From assembly GCA_000283575.1 (NCBI GenBank), contig AP012044.1:1116001-1180000 (forward strand): 64,000 nt of DNA. The letters run 5' to 3'. Origin of the DNA: Oscillibacter valericigenes Sjm18-20. Lineage in GTDB: Bacteria; Bacillota; Clostridia; Oscillospirales; Oscillospiraceae. The notes under the pieces are model-generated. The model was not told the origin of the DNA, searched no databases, and saw only the letters and a program-made list of their open reading frames with translations. Positions 37,487 through 46,107 of this stretch are shown in pieces (the stretch's first letter is position 1; each line of letters opens with the position of its first letter). The translations under genes were made by a program, and so were the position numbers.

Positions 37487-37541
37487 TTGTGTAAACCTCC
37501 GATGTGGTGTAAAATAGAAGCACCACATCGGAGGTATTATT
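37487..37541 (+). promoter_or_regulatory. Transposase promoter and fold-back hairpin over the ribosome site
   Basis: TTGTGT (37487-37492), 17 bases and TAAAAT (37510-37515) form a promoter. A perfect 15-bp inverted repeat (37495-37509 with 37521-37535) pairs across the -10. Its right arm contains the ribosome site GGAGG. Transcripts starting near 37522 lack the left arm, while read-through transcripts contain both arms and would hide the site. Confidence 0.8.
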
Positions 37542-38780
37542 ATGGCCAGAAAGAATCGCAGTCCCGAAGAAAATGAGCGCAGGGCAAAAATCCGTGAGCT
37601 GCTACAGGCAAGCAATATCAGCAGCATGGATGACATCCAGAACCTGTTCAAGGAGACGATTGCTGAATTCATAGAAAACGGTCTCGATGCAGAACTGGAT
37701 GACGAGCTGGGCTACAGCAAATATGATTACAAAAACAAGTGGACCGATAATAGCCGGAACGGACACAGCAACAAGACGCTGCGCACCAGCTTCGGCGATG
37801 TGAAAGTTGCTGTCCCACGGAATCGGAACGGCGAATTTGAACCGCAGCTTTTGAAGAAAAACCAGACCAGCATCAGTCAGGACATTGAAGAAAAGATCCT
37901 GTCTATGTACGCAAAGGGTATGACGACCAGCGATATCGAGAGCCACATTCGTGATATTTACGGCATAGAGGTCTCTGATACGACGGTCAGCCGAGTGACG
38001 GACAAGATCCTTCCCATCGCAAAAGAATGGCAGCAGCGCCCCTTGGAAGCCACCTATGCGGTGGTATTTCTGGATGCGATCCATTTCCACGTCCGGAGCG
38101 AAGGGCAGATCGTCAAGAAAGCCGTATATATCGCCATTGGCATCAACCTTGATGGGCGGAAAGATGTCCTTGGAATGTGGGTTGGTGAAAACGAAAGTGC
38201 CAAGTTCTGGGCAACGGTACTCAACAGTCTACGTAATCGTGGTGTGGAAGATATTTTTATTGCCTGCACAGATAATCTCACCGGATTTTTCGCTGCCATT
38301 GAGGCGGTGTTCCCTAAAACAGGGATCCAGAACTGCATCATCCACCAGATCCGGAATTCCACTCGGTATGTTTCCTACAAGGATCTGAAAGCCTTGGTGG
38401 CTGACCTCAAGGCGGTTTATGCGGCCGTGGATGAGCCGTCGGCACTGGAAGCTCTGGAGGCGTTTGCTCAGCGCTGGGACAAGAAATACCCCAAAATCTC
38501 GGCCTCCTGGCAGGATAACTGGCCCAATCTGAGTACTTATTTCAAGTTCCCACAGGAAGTCCGGCGCCTCATTTATACCACCAATGCCATTGAGGGCTTT
38601 AACCGCCAGCTTCGTAAAGTGACCAAGGCAAAATCTGTCTTCCCCACGGATGACAGTCTTTTGAAAATGCTGTATTTAGCCATGATGGACATTACAAAAA
38701 AGTGGACCGGCAGACGTCAGGACTGGAGTATGATCCACGCACAGTTGGCAGTCTACTTTGCAGACAGACTGCCCGATTGA
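37542..38780 (+). CDS. IS256-family transposase
   Basis: A 412-residue mutator-type DDE transposase. Catalytic aspartates fit FLDAIHFHV (near residue 177) and CTDNLTGFFAAIE (near 247), and the glutamate fits TTNAIEGFNRQLRK (near 352). Other family segments are NGHSNKTLRTSFGDV and IHQIRNSTRYVSYKDLK. Length is typical and no frameshift is seen, so the element may be active. ATG 37542 follows GGAGG at seven bases. Confidence 0.97.
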   Translation: MARKNRSPEENERRAKIRELLQASNISSMDDIQNLFKETIAEFIENGLDAELDDELGYSKYDYKNKWTDNSRNGHSNKTLRTSFGDVKVAVPRNRNGEFEPQLLKKNQTSISQDIEEKILSMYAKGMTTSDIESHIRDIYGIEVSDTTVSRVTDKILPIAKEWQQRPLEATYAVVFLDAIHFHVRSEGQIVKKAVYIAIGINLDGRKDVLGMWVGENESAKFWATVLNSLRNRGVEDIFIACTDNLTGFFAAIEAVFPKTGIQNCIIHQIRNSTRYVSYKDLKALVADLKAVYAAVDEPSALEALEAFAQRWDKKYPKISASWQDNWPNLSTYFKFPQEVRRLIYTTNAIEGFNRQLRKVTKAKSVFPTDDSLLKMLYLAMMDITKKWTGRRQDWSMIHAQLAVYFADRLPD

Positions 38781-38921
38781 GCGACTGATTCTTGACATGC
38801 GGCAAGTTCGCCACTAATATGACACCAAGGGAGCAGCCCCCTTGATAGACGCTGCTCCCTTGAAATAAATCGCTCTATTCGCACCATGGTTGACCGTTTA
38901 CACAGAATTCGGGGCAGACCC

Positions 38922-38929
38922 TATAGTAC
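38922..38929. repeat. Target-site duplication, right copy
   Basis: TATAGTAC, identical to 37463-37470. Confidence 0.9.
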
Positions 38930-39054
38930 GGCTGGATCATGGCTTTACAGGCCCCCACGGAACAATCCGATCAACCTGCTCAAGGAACCCTGTTTTCTTT
39001 GTCCGCACCTGAGTCAGTTCGCCGCTCAGTCCGGATAGACTGATTTATTTATTC

Positions 39055-39113
39055 ATGCACTCATTTATACAGCGCCTTCCCCCACACGTTTCTTCTGTGA
39101 GTGTGGCCTTAGA
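39055..39113 (-). repeat. Dispersed stem-loop repeat, copy B
   Basis: On the minus strand: stem CCACAC..GTGTGG around TCACAGAAGAAAC, then a GGCGCTGTATAAATGAG-like tail. It matches 35403-35464. One stem pair differs between copies (A-T here, G-T there) but pairing is kept. The rest of 38930-39451 holds the terminator below and no supportable gene. Confidence 0.5.
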
Positions 39114-39117
39114 TATA

Positions 39118-39155
39118 CGCAGGAGATCCCCACAAGGGATCTCCTGCGTTTCTGC
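39118..39155. terminator. Hairpin terminator upstream of gltS
   Basis: CGCAGGAGATCCC (39118-39130) and GGGATCTCCTGCG (39136-39148) form a perfect 13-bp stem with loop CACAA, followed by a short TTTCT tract. It would stop transcription coming from the IS element side. Confidence 0.65.
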
Positions 39156-39451
39156 TGCGCGGGAGGAACACCATCCAGCCGCCGACAGCATATATGATGG
39201 AACATAAAAATTAGACGGTTTGGAAATATAAGATGGAAACCCGCATAAATGCAATGCTTTTTTAAATTGCAACTGGCACTGTCTCATTAAAAAGCGCACG
39301 GAAGAGGTATGCGGCTTTTTCACGCCTTTTAAAAATTAGACGCGTTTTGGATGATGTGATGTTATACTTACCTCGGCTCAGTTACAGGTTTACAGTTCGC
39401 TGTTTTACCTGTACGGAGTGAAATTGGAGAAGGAAAATCGGAGGAATTACA

Positions 39452-40693
39452 ATGGTATTTGAGACAGTAGAGAACATTCTGAGCATCAACGTGGATTCTA
39501 TTACCACGCTGGCGCTGGCGGCAATCCTGCTTTTGATTGGTCAGTTTATCAAAAACAGGGTTGGCTTTTTGGACAAGTACTGCATTCCGGCACCAGTGGT
39601 CGGCGGTTTCTTGTTTATGTTTCTTACATTTATCGGACATATAACCGGCTCTTTTTCGTTTACATTTGACAACTACTATCAATCGGCCTTTATGCTGGCT
39701 TTCTTTACTACGGTCGGGCTTGGAGCCAGCTTCACGCTGCTGAAAAAAGGCGGCGTATTGCTGGTGATCTATTGGCTGACGGCCGGAGTGATCTCCGTGT
39801 TCCAGAACCTGATCGGAATAGGAGTTGGAAAATTGGTTGGGTTGGAGGCACCCTATGCGCTTCTTTCCAGCGCAATTTCCATGATTGGCGGGCACGGCGC
39901 CGCTTTGTCCTATGGAACCACATTTGCCGATATGGGTTATTCCAATGCGCCTCTGGTGGGAGCGGCTGCTGCGACGTTTGGCTTGATTTCAGCCGTGTTG
40001 GTGGGCGGCCCTCTTGGCCGCCGTCTAATTGTCAAATACGACCTTAAACCGGACGAGCAAGTAAGCTTGGACAGCAGCGTGGAAAAAGTAAACGCGGCCA
40101 CGGGCCATAAGCTGACCGGGCAGGACATTATCAAAAATGTCACGGCCATTCTTGTATGTATGGCGGTGGGTACCATGGTTTCCGGCTGGATCGGCAAACT
40201 CATCAATTTGTCCTTCCCCACTTACGTGGGCGCAATGTTTGTGGCAATTATTGTCCGGAATGTAAACGAGAAGGCACATTTTTATCAGTTTGATTATCCC
40301 ATGGTGGAGGGGATTGGAGACGTTATGCTGTCGCTGTACCTCTCTATGGCGCTTATGACTCTGAAGCTGTGGGAGCTGGCCGGCTTGATTGGCGGTGTAA
40401 TGATTGTTGTGGCCTGCCAGGTTGTTTTCATGATTCTGATTGCCTATTTTGTGGTGTTTCGTATTTTGGGCAAGAATTATGACGCCGCTGTCATGTGCGC
40501 CGGCTTGTGCGGCCACGGGCTGGGTGCGACACCTTCCGCCATTGTAAATATGGCCGCTGTAAACGAGCGCTACGGGATGTCCTATCGCGCCATGATGATT
40601 GTACCCATTGTCGGAGCGTTTTTGGTTGATATGATCTATCAGCCGCAGACAATCTGGTTTATAAAGACCTTTGTCCAAGCGGTTACCGGCTGA
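39452..40693 (+). CDS. gltS: Sodium/glutamate symporter
   Basis: A 413-residue GltS-family carrier with about 10-12 membrane segments. The family re-entrant segments appear twice: SMIGGHGAALSYGTTFAD (near residue 145) and AGLCGHGLGATPSAIVNM (near 350). It couples glutamate movement to sodium. A GGAGGAATTACA site precedes the start. It stands 72 bases before ftcD, whose pathway makes glutamate from histidine, so it may export the product or import glutamate. Confidence 0.92.
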   Translation: MVFETVENILSINVDSITTLALAAILLLIGQFIKNRVGFLDKYCIPAPVVGGFLFMFLTFIGHITGSFSFTFDNYYQSAFMLAFFTTVGLGASFTLLKKGGVLLVIYWLTAGVISVFQNLIGIGVGKLVGLEAPYALLSSAISMIGGHGAALSYGTTFADMGYSNAPLVGAAAATFGLISAVLVGGPLGRRLIVKYDLKPDEQVSLDSSVEKVNAATGHKLTGQDIIKNVTAILVCMAVGTMVSGWIGKLINLSFPTYVGAMFVAIIVRNVNEKAHFYQFDYPMVEGIGDVMLSLYLSMALMTLKLWELAGLIGGVMIVVACQVVFMILIAYFVVFRILGKNYDAAVMCAGLCGHGLGATPSAIVNMAAVNERYGMSYRAMMIVPIVGAFLVDMIYQPQTIWFIKTFVQAVTG

Positions 40694-40765
40694 CCCTTAT
40701 TTCTGCATTTTTAATTCTTATACTCTTAATTCACATATATTCAATATTTTTATGGAGGAATTGTT

Positions 40766-41677
40766 ATGGCAAAGCTTGTAGAGTGCATCCCCAATTTCAG
40801 CGTCAGCAAGGAAAAAAATGAGGCGGTTTTCAAGGGACTTGTGGATACGGCCAACTCTGTTCCCGGCTGCACCGTGATGGACGTTCAGTCCGACGGCACC
40901 CATAACCGCTGCGTGTTCACGCTGGTGGGTTCCCCGGAGGGCATTGAGGAGGTGGCTTTCCAGCTGTGCAAAAAAGCCGCCGAGACCATCGACATGACCA
41001 AGCACGAGGGCGCACATCCCCGCATGGGCGCGACAGACGTCATCCCCTTTGTCCCCACCATGGATATCACCGTGGAGGAGTGCGTTGAGATCAGCAAGCG
41101 CGTCGCCCAGCGTATCTGGGACGAGCTGAAAGTTCCCAGCTTCCTGTATGAGGACTCTGCCACCTCCCCCGACCGGGTGAATCTGGCAAAGGTCCGCAAG
41201 GGCCAGTTTGAGGGAATGCCCGAAAAGCTGCTCCAGCCCGAGTGGGCTCCCGACTACGGCGAACGGAAGATCCATCCCACCGCCGGCATCACCGCCATCG
41301 GCGCCCGGATGCCCCTGGTTGCCTTCAACGTGAATCTGGACACCGACAACGTGGAAGTGGCCAAGGCCATTGCCAAGGCAATCCGCGGATCCTCCGGCGG
41401 ATTCAAATACTGCAAGGCGATCGGACTGCTGCTGGAAGACCGGAATATCGCCCAGGTCTCCATGAACATGGTGAACTATGAGGGGACTCCGCTGTACTAC
41501 ACCTATGAGATGGTCCGAGCACTGGCCGACCGGTACGGCGTACGGATTCTGGGCACCGAGGTGGTGGGCCTGACCCCCGCCAAGGCCCTGATCGACTGCG
41601 CAGAATATTACCTGAAGATCGAAAACTTCGACTGCCGCAAGCAGGTGATGGAGTATCACCTGATCGACATGGAATAA
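40766..41677 (+). CDS. ftcD: Glutamate formimidoyltransferase (copy 1)
   Basis: A 303-residue monofunctional transferase. It moves the formimino group of N-formimino-L-glutamate to THF, giving 5-formimino-THF and glutamate, the last step of histidine breakdown. The signature HPRMGATDVIPFVP contains the catalytic histidine (near residue 86). IHPTAGITAIGARMPLVAFN follows near 167. It lacks the cyclodeaminase domain of the mammalian enzyme, which is encoded by the next gene. ATG follows GGAGGAATTG. A second paralogue is at 55058. Confidence 0.96.
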   Translation: MAKLVECIPNFSVSKEKNEAVFKGLVDTANSVPGCTVMDVQSDGTHNRCVFTLVGSPEGIEEVAFQLCKKAAETIDMTKHEGAHPRMGATDVIPFVPTMDITVEECVEISKRVAQRIWDELKVPSFLYEDSATSPDRVNLAKVRKGQFEGMPEKLLQPEWAPDYGERKIHPTAGITAIGARMPLVAFNVNLDTDNVEVAKAIAKAIRGSSGGFKYCKAIGLLLEDRNIAQVSMNMVNYEGTPLYYTYEMVRALADRYGVRILGTEVVGLTPAKALIDCAEYYLKIENFDCRKQVMEYHLIDME

Positions 41678-41687
41678 GGAGGCTGAC

Positions 41688-42314
41688 ATGAAACTGGCTG
41701 ACCAGACCGTTACATCTTTTGTGGATCTGATGGCTTCCGACGCGCCGGCTCCCGGCGGCGGCTCCGCCGCCGCGCTGGAGGGGGCGCTGGGTGCGGCGCT
41801 GACCGCCATGGTCTGTGCGCTGACGCAGGGCAAAAAGAAGTATGCCGAGTTTGCGGAACTGGCTGAGGGCGTGGGTGAAAAGGCTCAGGCGCTGAAGGCG
41901 CAGTACGTGGACGTCATCGACCGGGACACGCAGGCTTTTAACGCCGTCTCCGCCGTCTTTGCCATGCCCAAAGACACGGATGAGCAGAAGGCCGCCCGCT
42001 CCGGCGCCATGCAGGAGGCGCTGAAGGGCTGCACAAAGACCCCGTTTGAAATGATGGAGCTGGCGACGAAGGCTCTGGAGCTGACCGACAGCGTCGTGGG
42101 CCGTTCCAATGCCAGCGCCGCCAGTGACCTCGGCTGTGCGGCTCTGAGCCTGAAGGCTGCCATTCAGGGCGCGTGGCTGAACGTGCTGATTAACATCGGC
42201 GGGCTGAAGGACCAGGCGTTTGCCGACCAATACCGCGCCGGGGGTGAAGCATTACTCAAAAAGGCGCTGCCTCTGGCGGACTCCATTTATGAAAAAGTTC
42301 TGAACTCCCTTTAA
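41688..42314 (+). CDS. fchA: Cyclodeaminase/cyclohydrolase family protein
   Basis: A 208-residue all-helical protein of the FTCD_C family. It converts 5-formimino-THF to 5,10-methenyl-THF and ammonia. The N-terminal folate-site segment is SDAPAPGGGSAAALEGALGA (residues 16-35). GRSNASAASDLGCAALSLKA lies near 140-159. It starts ten bases after ftcD with an AAGGAGG site. The combination of separate FtcD and FchA is the clostridial arrangement of what is one protein in animals. Confidence 0.93.
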   Translation: MKLADQTVTSFVDLMASDAPAPGGGSAAALEGALGAALTAMVCALTQGKKKYAEFAELAEGVGEKAQALKAQYVDVIDRDTQAFNAVSAVFAMPKDTDEQKAARSGAMQEALKGCTKTPFEMMELATKALELTDSVVGRSNASAASDLGCAALSLKAAIQGAWLNVLINIGGLKDQAFADQYRAGGEALLKKALPLADSIYEKVLNSL

Positions 42315-42355
42315 ATCTGAAAGAACGGATTGAATGAATTGAAAAGTGTGATATA

Positions 42356-42973
42356 ATGAGCGGTACAATTCGACACATTACTCCCACAGATTACGTCACC
42401 ACCCGCTGGGGCGGCGGCGCCACCACCCAAATTGCCATTGCCCCCGCCGGGGCGCAGTACGCGGACCGGGATTTTCTCTGGCGTGTCAGCTCTGCTACGG
42501 TGGAACTGGAAGCGTCGGATTTTACGCCCCTGTCGGACTATGAGCGGTTTTTGTCTACGCTTCGGGGCGTTGTCCGCGTATTCCACGACGGCGGCGCGCC
42601 GCTGACTCTGACGCCGGGGAATATCCATCGGTTTGACGGTGGTGCGGTCACCCGGTCGGAGGGGATCTGCACGGACTTCAACCTGATGCTCCGCAAGGGA
42701 AAATGCGACGGGGAGATGCGCTGCGTGCATCTGGGGGAGCACGGTGAGGCCAGATTGAGCCGCACCGTGGGTCCGGCGGGCGCGCACCACACCTTTCTCG
42801 CCTACTGCGCGGAGGGAGACGGCGAGCTCTTTGCGGCAGGGGAGGCCGTTCGCTTTGCCAAAGGCGAGGCGGTGCAGGCGGAGAACGTGGAGCCGCTGCT
42901 GCGGTGCGGGGCAGCGTCCGTATTTTTACTGTGCGAGATGGCGGACACGGAGATTAAAAAATCTGAACAATGA
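42356..42973 (+). CDS. hutD: HutD family protein
   Basis: A 205-residue cupin-like protein of the HutD family, found in histidine utilisation operons. A role in limiting pathway flux, perhaps by binding formylglutamate, has been proposed, and it is not an enzyme of the pathway. Matching segments are [25 protein letters not shown] and FSTL-type turns before RVFHDGG. The ATG overlaps a TATAAT with TTGAAT 16 bases upstream, so either that promoter-like match is chance or it serves the following gene. No clear ribosome site is seen. Confidence 0.87.
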   Translation: MSGTIRHITPTDYVTTRWGGGATTQIAIAPAGAQYADRDFLWRVSSATVELEASDFTPLSDYERFLSTLRGVVRVFHDGGAPLTLTPGNIHRFDGGAVTRSEGICTDFNLMLRKGKCDGEMRCVHLGEHGEARLSRTVGPAGAHHTFLAYCAEGDGELFAAGEAVRFAKGEAVQAENVEPLLRCGAASVFLLCEMADTEIKKSEQ

Positions 42974-42990
42974 TAAGGAGGAGACTACTT

Positions 42991-44661
42991 ATGGGATTTA
43001 AAAGCGATATTGAAATCGCTCAGGAATCGACCATGCTTCCCATCGAGGAAGTGGCCGCGAAGCTGGGCGTGGGTCAGGAGACTCTGGAGCCCTACGGCCA
43101 CTACAAGGCGAAGCTGGATATCCACGCGCTGAAGGACCTGCCTCGGAAGGCCAAGCTGGTGCTGGTGACAGCCATCAGCCCCACCCCCGCCGGCGAGGGC
43201 AAGACCACCACGTCCGTGGGCCTTGCCGATGCGCTGAACCGGCTGGGTAAGAAGACCGTGGTCTGCCTGCGGGAGCCCAGCCTTGGCCCCGTGTTCGGCA
43301 TCAAAGGCGGCGCGGCCGGCGGCGGCTACGCGCAGGTGGTGCCTATGGAGGACATCAACCTCCACTTCACCGGTGATTTCCACGCTATCGGCGCGGCCAA
43401 CAACCTGATGGCGGCGCTGCTGGACAACCATATCCAGCAGGGTAACGCGCTGGATATCGACGTGCGCAAGATTGTTTGGAAGCGCGTGGTGGATATGAAT
43501 GACCGCCAGCTGCGCCATATTGTCTGCGGCCTTGGCGGCAAGGCCAGCGGCGTCCCCCGGGAGGACGGCTTTGACATAACCGTGGCCTCCGAGATCATGG
43601 CTGTGCTGTGCCTTTCACGGGACCTTTTGGATATGAAGGCGCGTCTGGCCCGGATGGTGGTGGCCTATACCCGGGACGACAAGCCTGTCACAGCCCACGA
43701 TCTGCACGCCGAGGGCGCCATGGCCGCGCTTTTGAAGGATGCCATCAAACCAAATCTGGTGCAGACGCTGGAGCACACCCCCGCTTTGATTCACGGCGGT
43801 CCTTTCGCCAACATCGCCCACGGCTGCAACTCCATTGAGGCCACGGAAACCGCCCTGAAGCTCAGCGAGTACACCGTCACCGAGGCTGGTTTCGCTGCGG
43901 ATTTGGGTGCGGAGAAATTTGTGGATATCAAATGCCGGGCCGGCGGCTTCCATCCCGACGCCGTAGTGGTGGTCGCCACTGTGCGGGCCCTGAAGTATCA
44001 CGGCGGCGTTGCAAAGGCCGATCTGAACAGCGAGAATCTGGCGGCGCTGGAAAAGGGTCTGCCCAACCTTCTTCAGCATGTGGAGAACGTGACGAAGGTA
44101 TATGGCCTGCCCTGCGTGGTGGCCGTCAACGCCTTCCCCACCGACACCGCCGCCGAGCTCAAGATGGTTGAGGACAAGTGCCGGGAGCTGGGTGTTAACG
44201 TGGCCCTCAGCGAAGTCTGGGCCAAAGGCGGCGAGGGCGGAGAGGCTCTGGCCCAGGAAGTCCTGCGCCTGTGCGAGCAGCCCAACCACTTCCAGTTTGT
44301 CTACGATGTGGAGGACAGCATTGAAAACAAGCTCAACGCCATTGCCACCAAGGTCTACCGTGCCGACGGCGTGGTGATTACCGCCGCCGCCAGAAAGCAG
44401 CTTCAGCAGCTCACAGAGCTTGGCTTTGATAAGCTGCCCATCTGCATGGCCAAGACGCAGTTCTCCTTCTCCGACGACGCCAGCAAGCTGGGCGCGCCCC
44501 GCGGGTTCAAGATCACCGTGCGCGAACTGAAGGTGAATGCCGGCGCGGGGTTCCTTGTGGCTAAAACCGGCGATATTATGACGATGCCGGGCCTTCCCAA
44601 GGTCCCCGCCGCTGATCGGATCGACGTGGATGGAAACGGGAAGATCACAGGGTTGTTTTAA
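42991..44661 (+). CDS. fhs: Formate-tetrahydrofolate ligase
   Basis: A 556-residue enzyme that interconverts formate, ATP and THF with 10-formyl-THF and ADP. The P-loop region is [20 protein letters not shown] near residues 57-76, followed by [19 protein letters not shown]. Length is typical (about 555). ATG 42991 follows AAGGAGG. In histidine fermentation it can run toward formate and ATP, giving energy from the one-carbon unit delivered by FtcD/FchA. A formate channel follows directly. Confidence 0.97.
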   Translation: MGFKSDIEIAQESTMLPIEEVAAKLGVGQETLEPYGHYKAKLDIHALKDLPRKAKLVLVTAISPTPAGEGKTTTSVGLADALNRLGKKTVVCLREPSLGPVFGIKGGAAGGGYAQVVPMEDINLHFTGDFHAIGAANNLMAALLDNHIQQGNALDIDVRKIVWKRVVDMNDRQLRHIVCGLGGKASGVPREDGFDITVASEIMAVLCLSRDLLDMKARLARMVVAYTRDDKPVTAHDLHAEGAMAALLKDAIKPNLVQTLEHTPALIHGGPFANIAHGCNSIEATETALKLSEYTVTEAGFAADLGAEKFVDIKCRAGGFHPDAVVVVATVRALKYHGGVAKADLNSENLAALEKGLPNLLQHVENVTKVYGLPCVVAVNAFPTDTAAELKMVEDKCRELGVNVALSEVWAKGGEGGEALAQEVLRLCEQPNHFQFVYDVEDSIENKLNAIATKVYRADGVVITAAARKQLQQLTELGFDKLPICMAKTQFSFSDDASKLGAPRGFKITVRELKVNAGAGFLVAKTGDIMTMPGLPKVPAADRIDVDGNGKITGLF

Positions 44662-44771
44662 GTACGTAGGTGTCTTCCGGCGGGGCCTTCTGGCTCCGCC
44701 GGGGCTGCGTGCCTCAGACTATTTTGAAGCTTCCCGATTTTTATGCAGGGGAAGCGAAAGGGGAGAAGGCG

Positions 44772-45620
44772 ATGCTGAGTCCCGCTGAGTTTGTGGAGAG
44801 CTATGCCGGAATTGGCGAGAGAAAAGCCGACGCGGGTGTGGTAAGACTGTTTTTGTCGGGAATCTTGGCGGGCTTTGCCATCGGCGTGGGCGGCGCGGTG
44901 ACGACTGCGGCGACCTTTGCCATTGAAAATGTGTCCGCCGCCAAAATAATCAGCGGCGTTCTGTTTCCGCTGGGACTGATTATGGTGCTTCTGACCGGCG
45001 CGGAGCTGTTTACCGGAAACTGCCTGATGACAATTTCCCTTTTGGAGCGGCATATCCGCTTGAGGGGGATGCTTCGGAATTTTGCCGTAGTCTACCTGGG
45101 CAATTTCTTCGGGGCGCTGCTGCTGGCCTGGGCGATCATTTCATTCAGCGGGCCCGGGATGGGGGATGGACTGATACTCAAAACCATTTCCACCGCCGCT
45201 GCAAAGTGCGCGCTGCCCTTTGGAAGGGCGCTGGGTCTTGGAATCCTGTGCAACATTCTGGTCTGCGCCGCCGTGATGATGGCCCTGTGTGCCGGAGATG
45301 TAATGGGGCGCGCGGTGGGAGCGTTCGGACCCATCTGCTGTTTTGTTATCTGTGGATTCGAGCACTGTGTCGCCAATATGTATTTCATTTCCGCGGGGCT
45401 GTTTGCGCTGACGCTGCCAGACTGCGGACAGCTTGCGGCGGAAGCGGGCATAGACATCTCTGCACTGACATGGAACAACTTTCTCCTGCATAATCTGTTG
45501 CCGGTGACTGTTGGCAACATTCTGGGCGGCTGTGGTTTTGCCGCCCTGATCTGGACGGCGCACCGCAGGACTCCCGCATCGGTCGGACATCAAGAAGTCC
45601 TGCATTCCACGGCCCCCTGA
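44772..45620 (+). CDS. Formate/nitrite transporter family channel
   Basis: A 282-residue FNT channel with six hydrophobic segments. Family segments are SGILAGFAIGVGG near residue 29, LTGAELFTGNCL near 75-86, and FEHCVANMYFI near 196-206. Following fhs, it most likely exports formate from histidine fermentation. ATG 44772 has a GGAGAAGG site. The last residues (HSTAP) and the stop codon are encoded by the first bases of the 107-bp tandem repeat, so the repeat array is fused to the end of this gene. Confidence 0.9.
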   Translation: MLSPAEFVESYAGIGERKADAGVVRLFLSGILAGFAIGVGGAVTTAATFAIENVSAAKIISGVLFPLGLIMVLLTGAELFTGNCLMTISLLERHIRLRGMLRNFAVVYLGNFFGALLLAWAIISFSGPGMGDGLILKTISTAAAKCALPFGRALGLGILCNILVCAAVMMALCAGDVMGRAVGAFGPICCFVICGFEHCVANMYFISAGLFALTLPDCGQLAAEAGIDISALTWNNFLLHNLLPVTVGNILGGCGFAALIWTAHRRTPASVGHQEVLHSTAP

Positions 45621-45659
45621 AAATGCCGTGCATATTCAGGGGGGAGGAGGAGCGGCGAA

Positions 45660-45770
45660 ATGAGAGAGCTTGGGCCGAAGGCCGAAGCGAAGAATATGGA
45701 GCCTGCTTATTACCCACGGCCCCCTGAAAATGCCGTGCATATTCAGGGGAGAGGAGGAGCGGCGAAATGA
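45660..45770 (+). CDS. Repeat-encoded small ORF 1 (36 aa)
   Basis: Starts MRELGPKAEAKNMEPAYYPR and ends QGRGGAAK. A GGAGGAG site lies seven bases before ATG. The stop overlaps the next start (ATGA). It is hydrophilic, with no signal or family match recognised. It may be a translated leader peptide or a by-product of a repeat element. Confidence 0.5.
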   Translation: MRELGPKAEAKNMEPAYYPRPPENAVHIQGRGGAAK

Positions 45771-45877
45771 GAGAGCTTGGGCCGAAAGCCGAAGCGAAGG
45801 ATATGGAGCCTGCTTATTACCCACGGCCCCCTGAAAATGCCGTGCATATTCAGGGGAGAGGAGGAGCGGCGAAATGA
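45767..45877 (+). CDS. Repeat-encoded small ORF 2 (36 aa)
   Basis: The same peptide as ORF 1 with Asp for Asn at residue 12 and one silent Lys codon change. It is in another frame because the period of 107 is not a multiple of three. It keeps the ribosome site and the ATGA overlap with ORF 3. Confidence 0.5.
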   Translation: MRELGPKAEAKDMEPAYYPRPPENAVHIQGRGGAAK

Positions 45878-45936
45878 GAGAGCTTGGGCCGAAAGCCGAA
45901 GCGAAGGATATGGAGCCTGCTCCGACGACAGAGTAG
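45874..45936 (+). CDS. Repeat-encoded small ORF 3 (20 aa, truncated)
   Basis: Begins as the others (MRELGPKAEAKDMEPA) and then reads PTTE and stops at TAG 45934-45936. The stop is the conserved GAGTAG at the 5' edge of the THF aptamer, so a ribosome finishing here would cover the first aptamer helices. Confidence 0.5.
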   Translation: MRELGPKAEAKDMEPAPTTE

Positions 45937-46022
45937 GGTCAGCGCGTTAAGTGCCGACGGATGGGAAGTCGCCGTTGGACGAAGAGGTGAAAACCTCGCG
46001 TCGCTGAACCCGCATCCGCTGC
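45928..46022 (+). ncRNA. THF (tetrahydrofolate) riboswitch aptamer
   Basis: The sequence carries the conserved THF-riboswitch words in order: AGAGTAG, GCGTTAAGTG, ATGGGAAGTCG, CGAAG and GCATCCGCT. GGGTCAGCG (45936) pairs with CGCTGAACCC, and GAGG with CCTC in the distal hairpin. It lies 86 bases upstream of a folate ECF transporter gene, the typical target. Confidence 0.96.
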
Positions 46023-46058
46023 CACAAAGAAGGAACTATTTCCTCCCAAGTGGCGACT

Positions 46059-46083
46059 GCCAAATAATATTTTGGCCGTTTTT
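46059..46083 (+). terminator. Possible riboswitch-linked terminator before folT
   Basis: GCCAAA (46059-46064) pairs with TTTGGC (46071-46076) and TTTTT follows at 46079-46083. It may be the expression platform, though the stem is short and translation control is equally possible. Confidence 0.45.
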
Positions 46084-46107
46084 ATCACATATAGGAGGAT
46101 ATCAATT

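Larger units (their letters stand above)
37471..38921 (+). mobile_element. Intact IS256-family insertion sequence (1451 bp)
   Basis: The ends are imperfect 26-bp inverted repeats (37471-37496 and 38896-38921, 19 of 26 matching, both ending GGG outward and TGTGTAAAC inward). Perfect 8-bp direct repeats flank them and the single transposase gene is full length. The element inserted in the spacer downstream of sigK. Joining the flanks gives no recognisable gene, so no known gene seems broken. Confidence 0.93.
45607..45921 (+). repeat. Three tandem 107-bp units between the FNT gene and folT
   Basis: The units begin at 45607, 45714 and 45821. The third is cut after 101 bases where the THF riboswitch begins. 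Each begins with a hairpin (CCCCTGAA..TTCAGGGG with an inner ATGC/GCAT stem), then GGAGGAG, then seven bases and ATG. The copies differ at only a few positions. Confidence 0.97.

Noticed and set aside
37358..38995. A small gene interrupted by the IS256 element
   Set aside because: Joining the flanks gives a frame of about 73 codons with no ribosome site and no family features, so disruption of a real gene is not supported.
42330..42357. Promoter TTGAAT-16-TATAAT at the hutD start
   Set aside because: The -10 overlaps the hutD start codon, and the protein's N-terminus matches the family from that codon. It is probably a chance match.
45607..45921. Tandem repeats as a possible CRISPR array
   Set aside because: The units are contiguous 107-bp copies without unique spacers and no cas genes are near.
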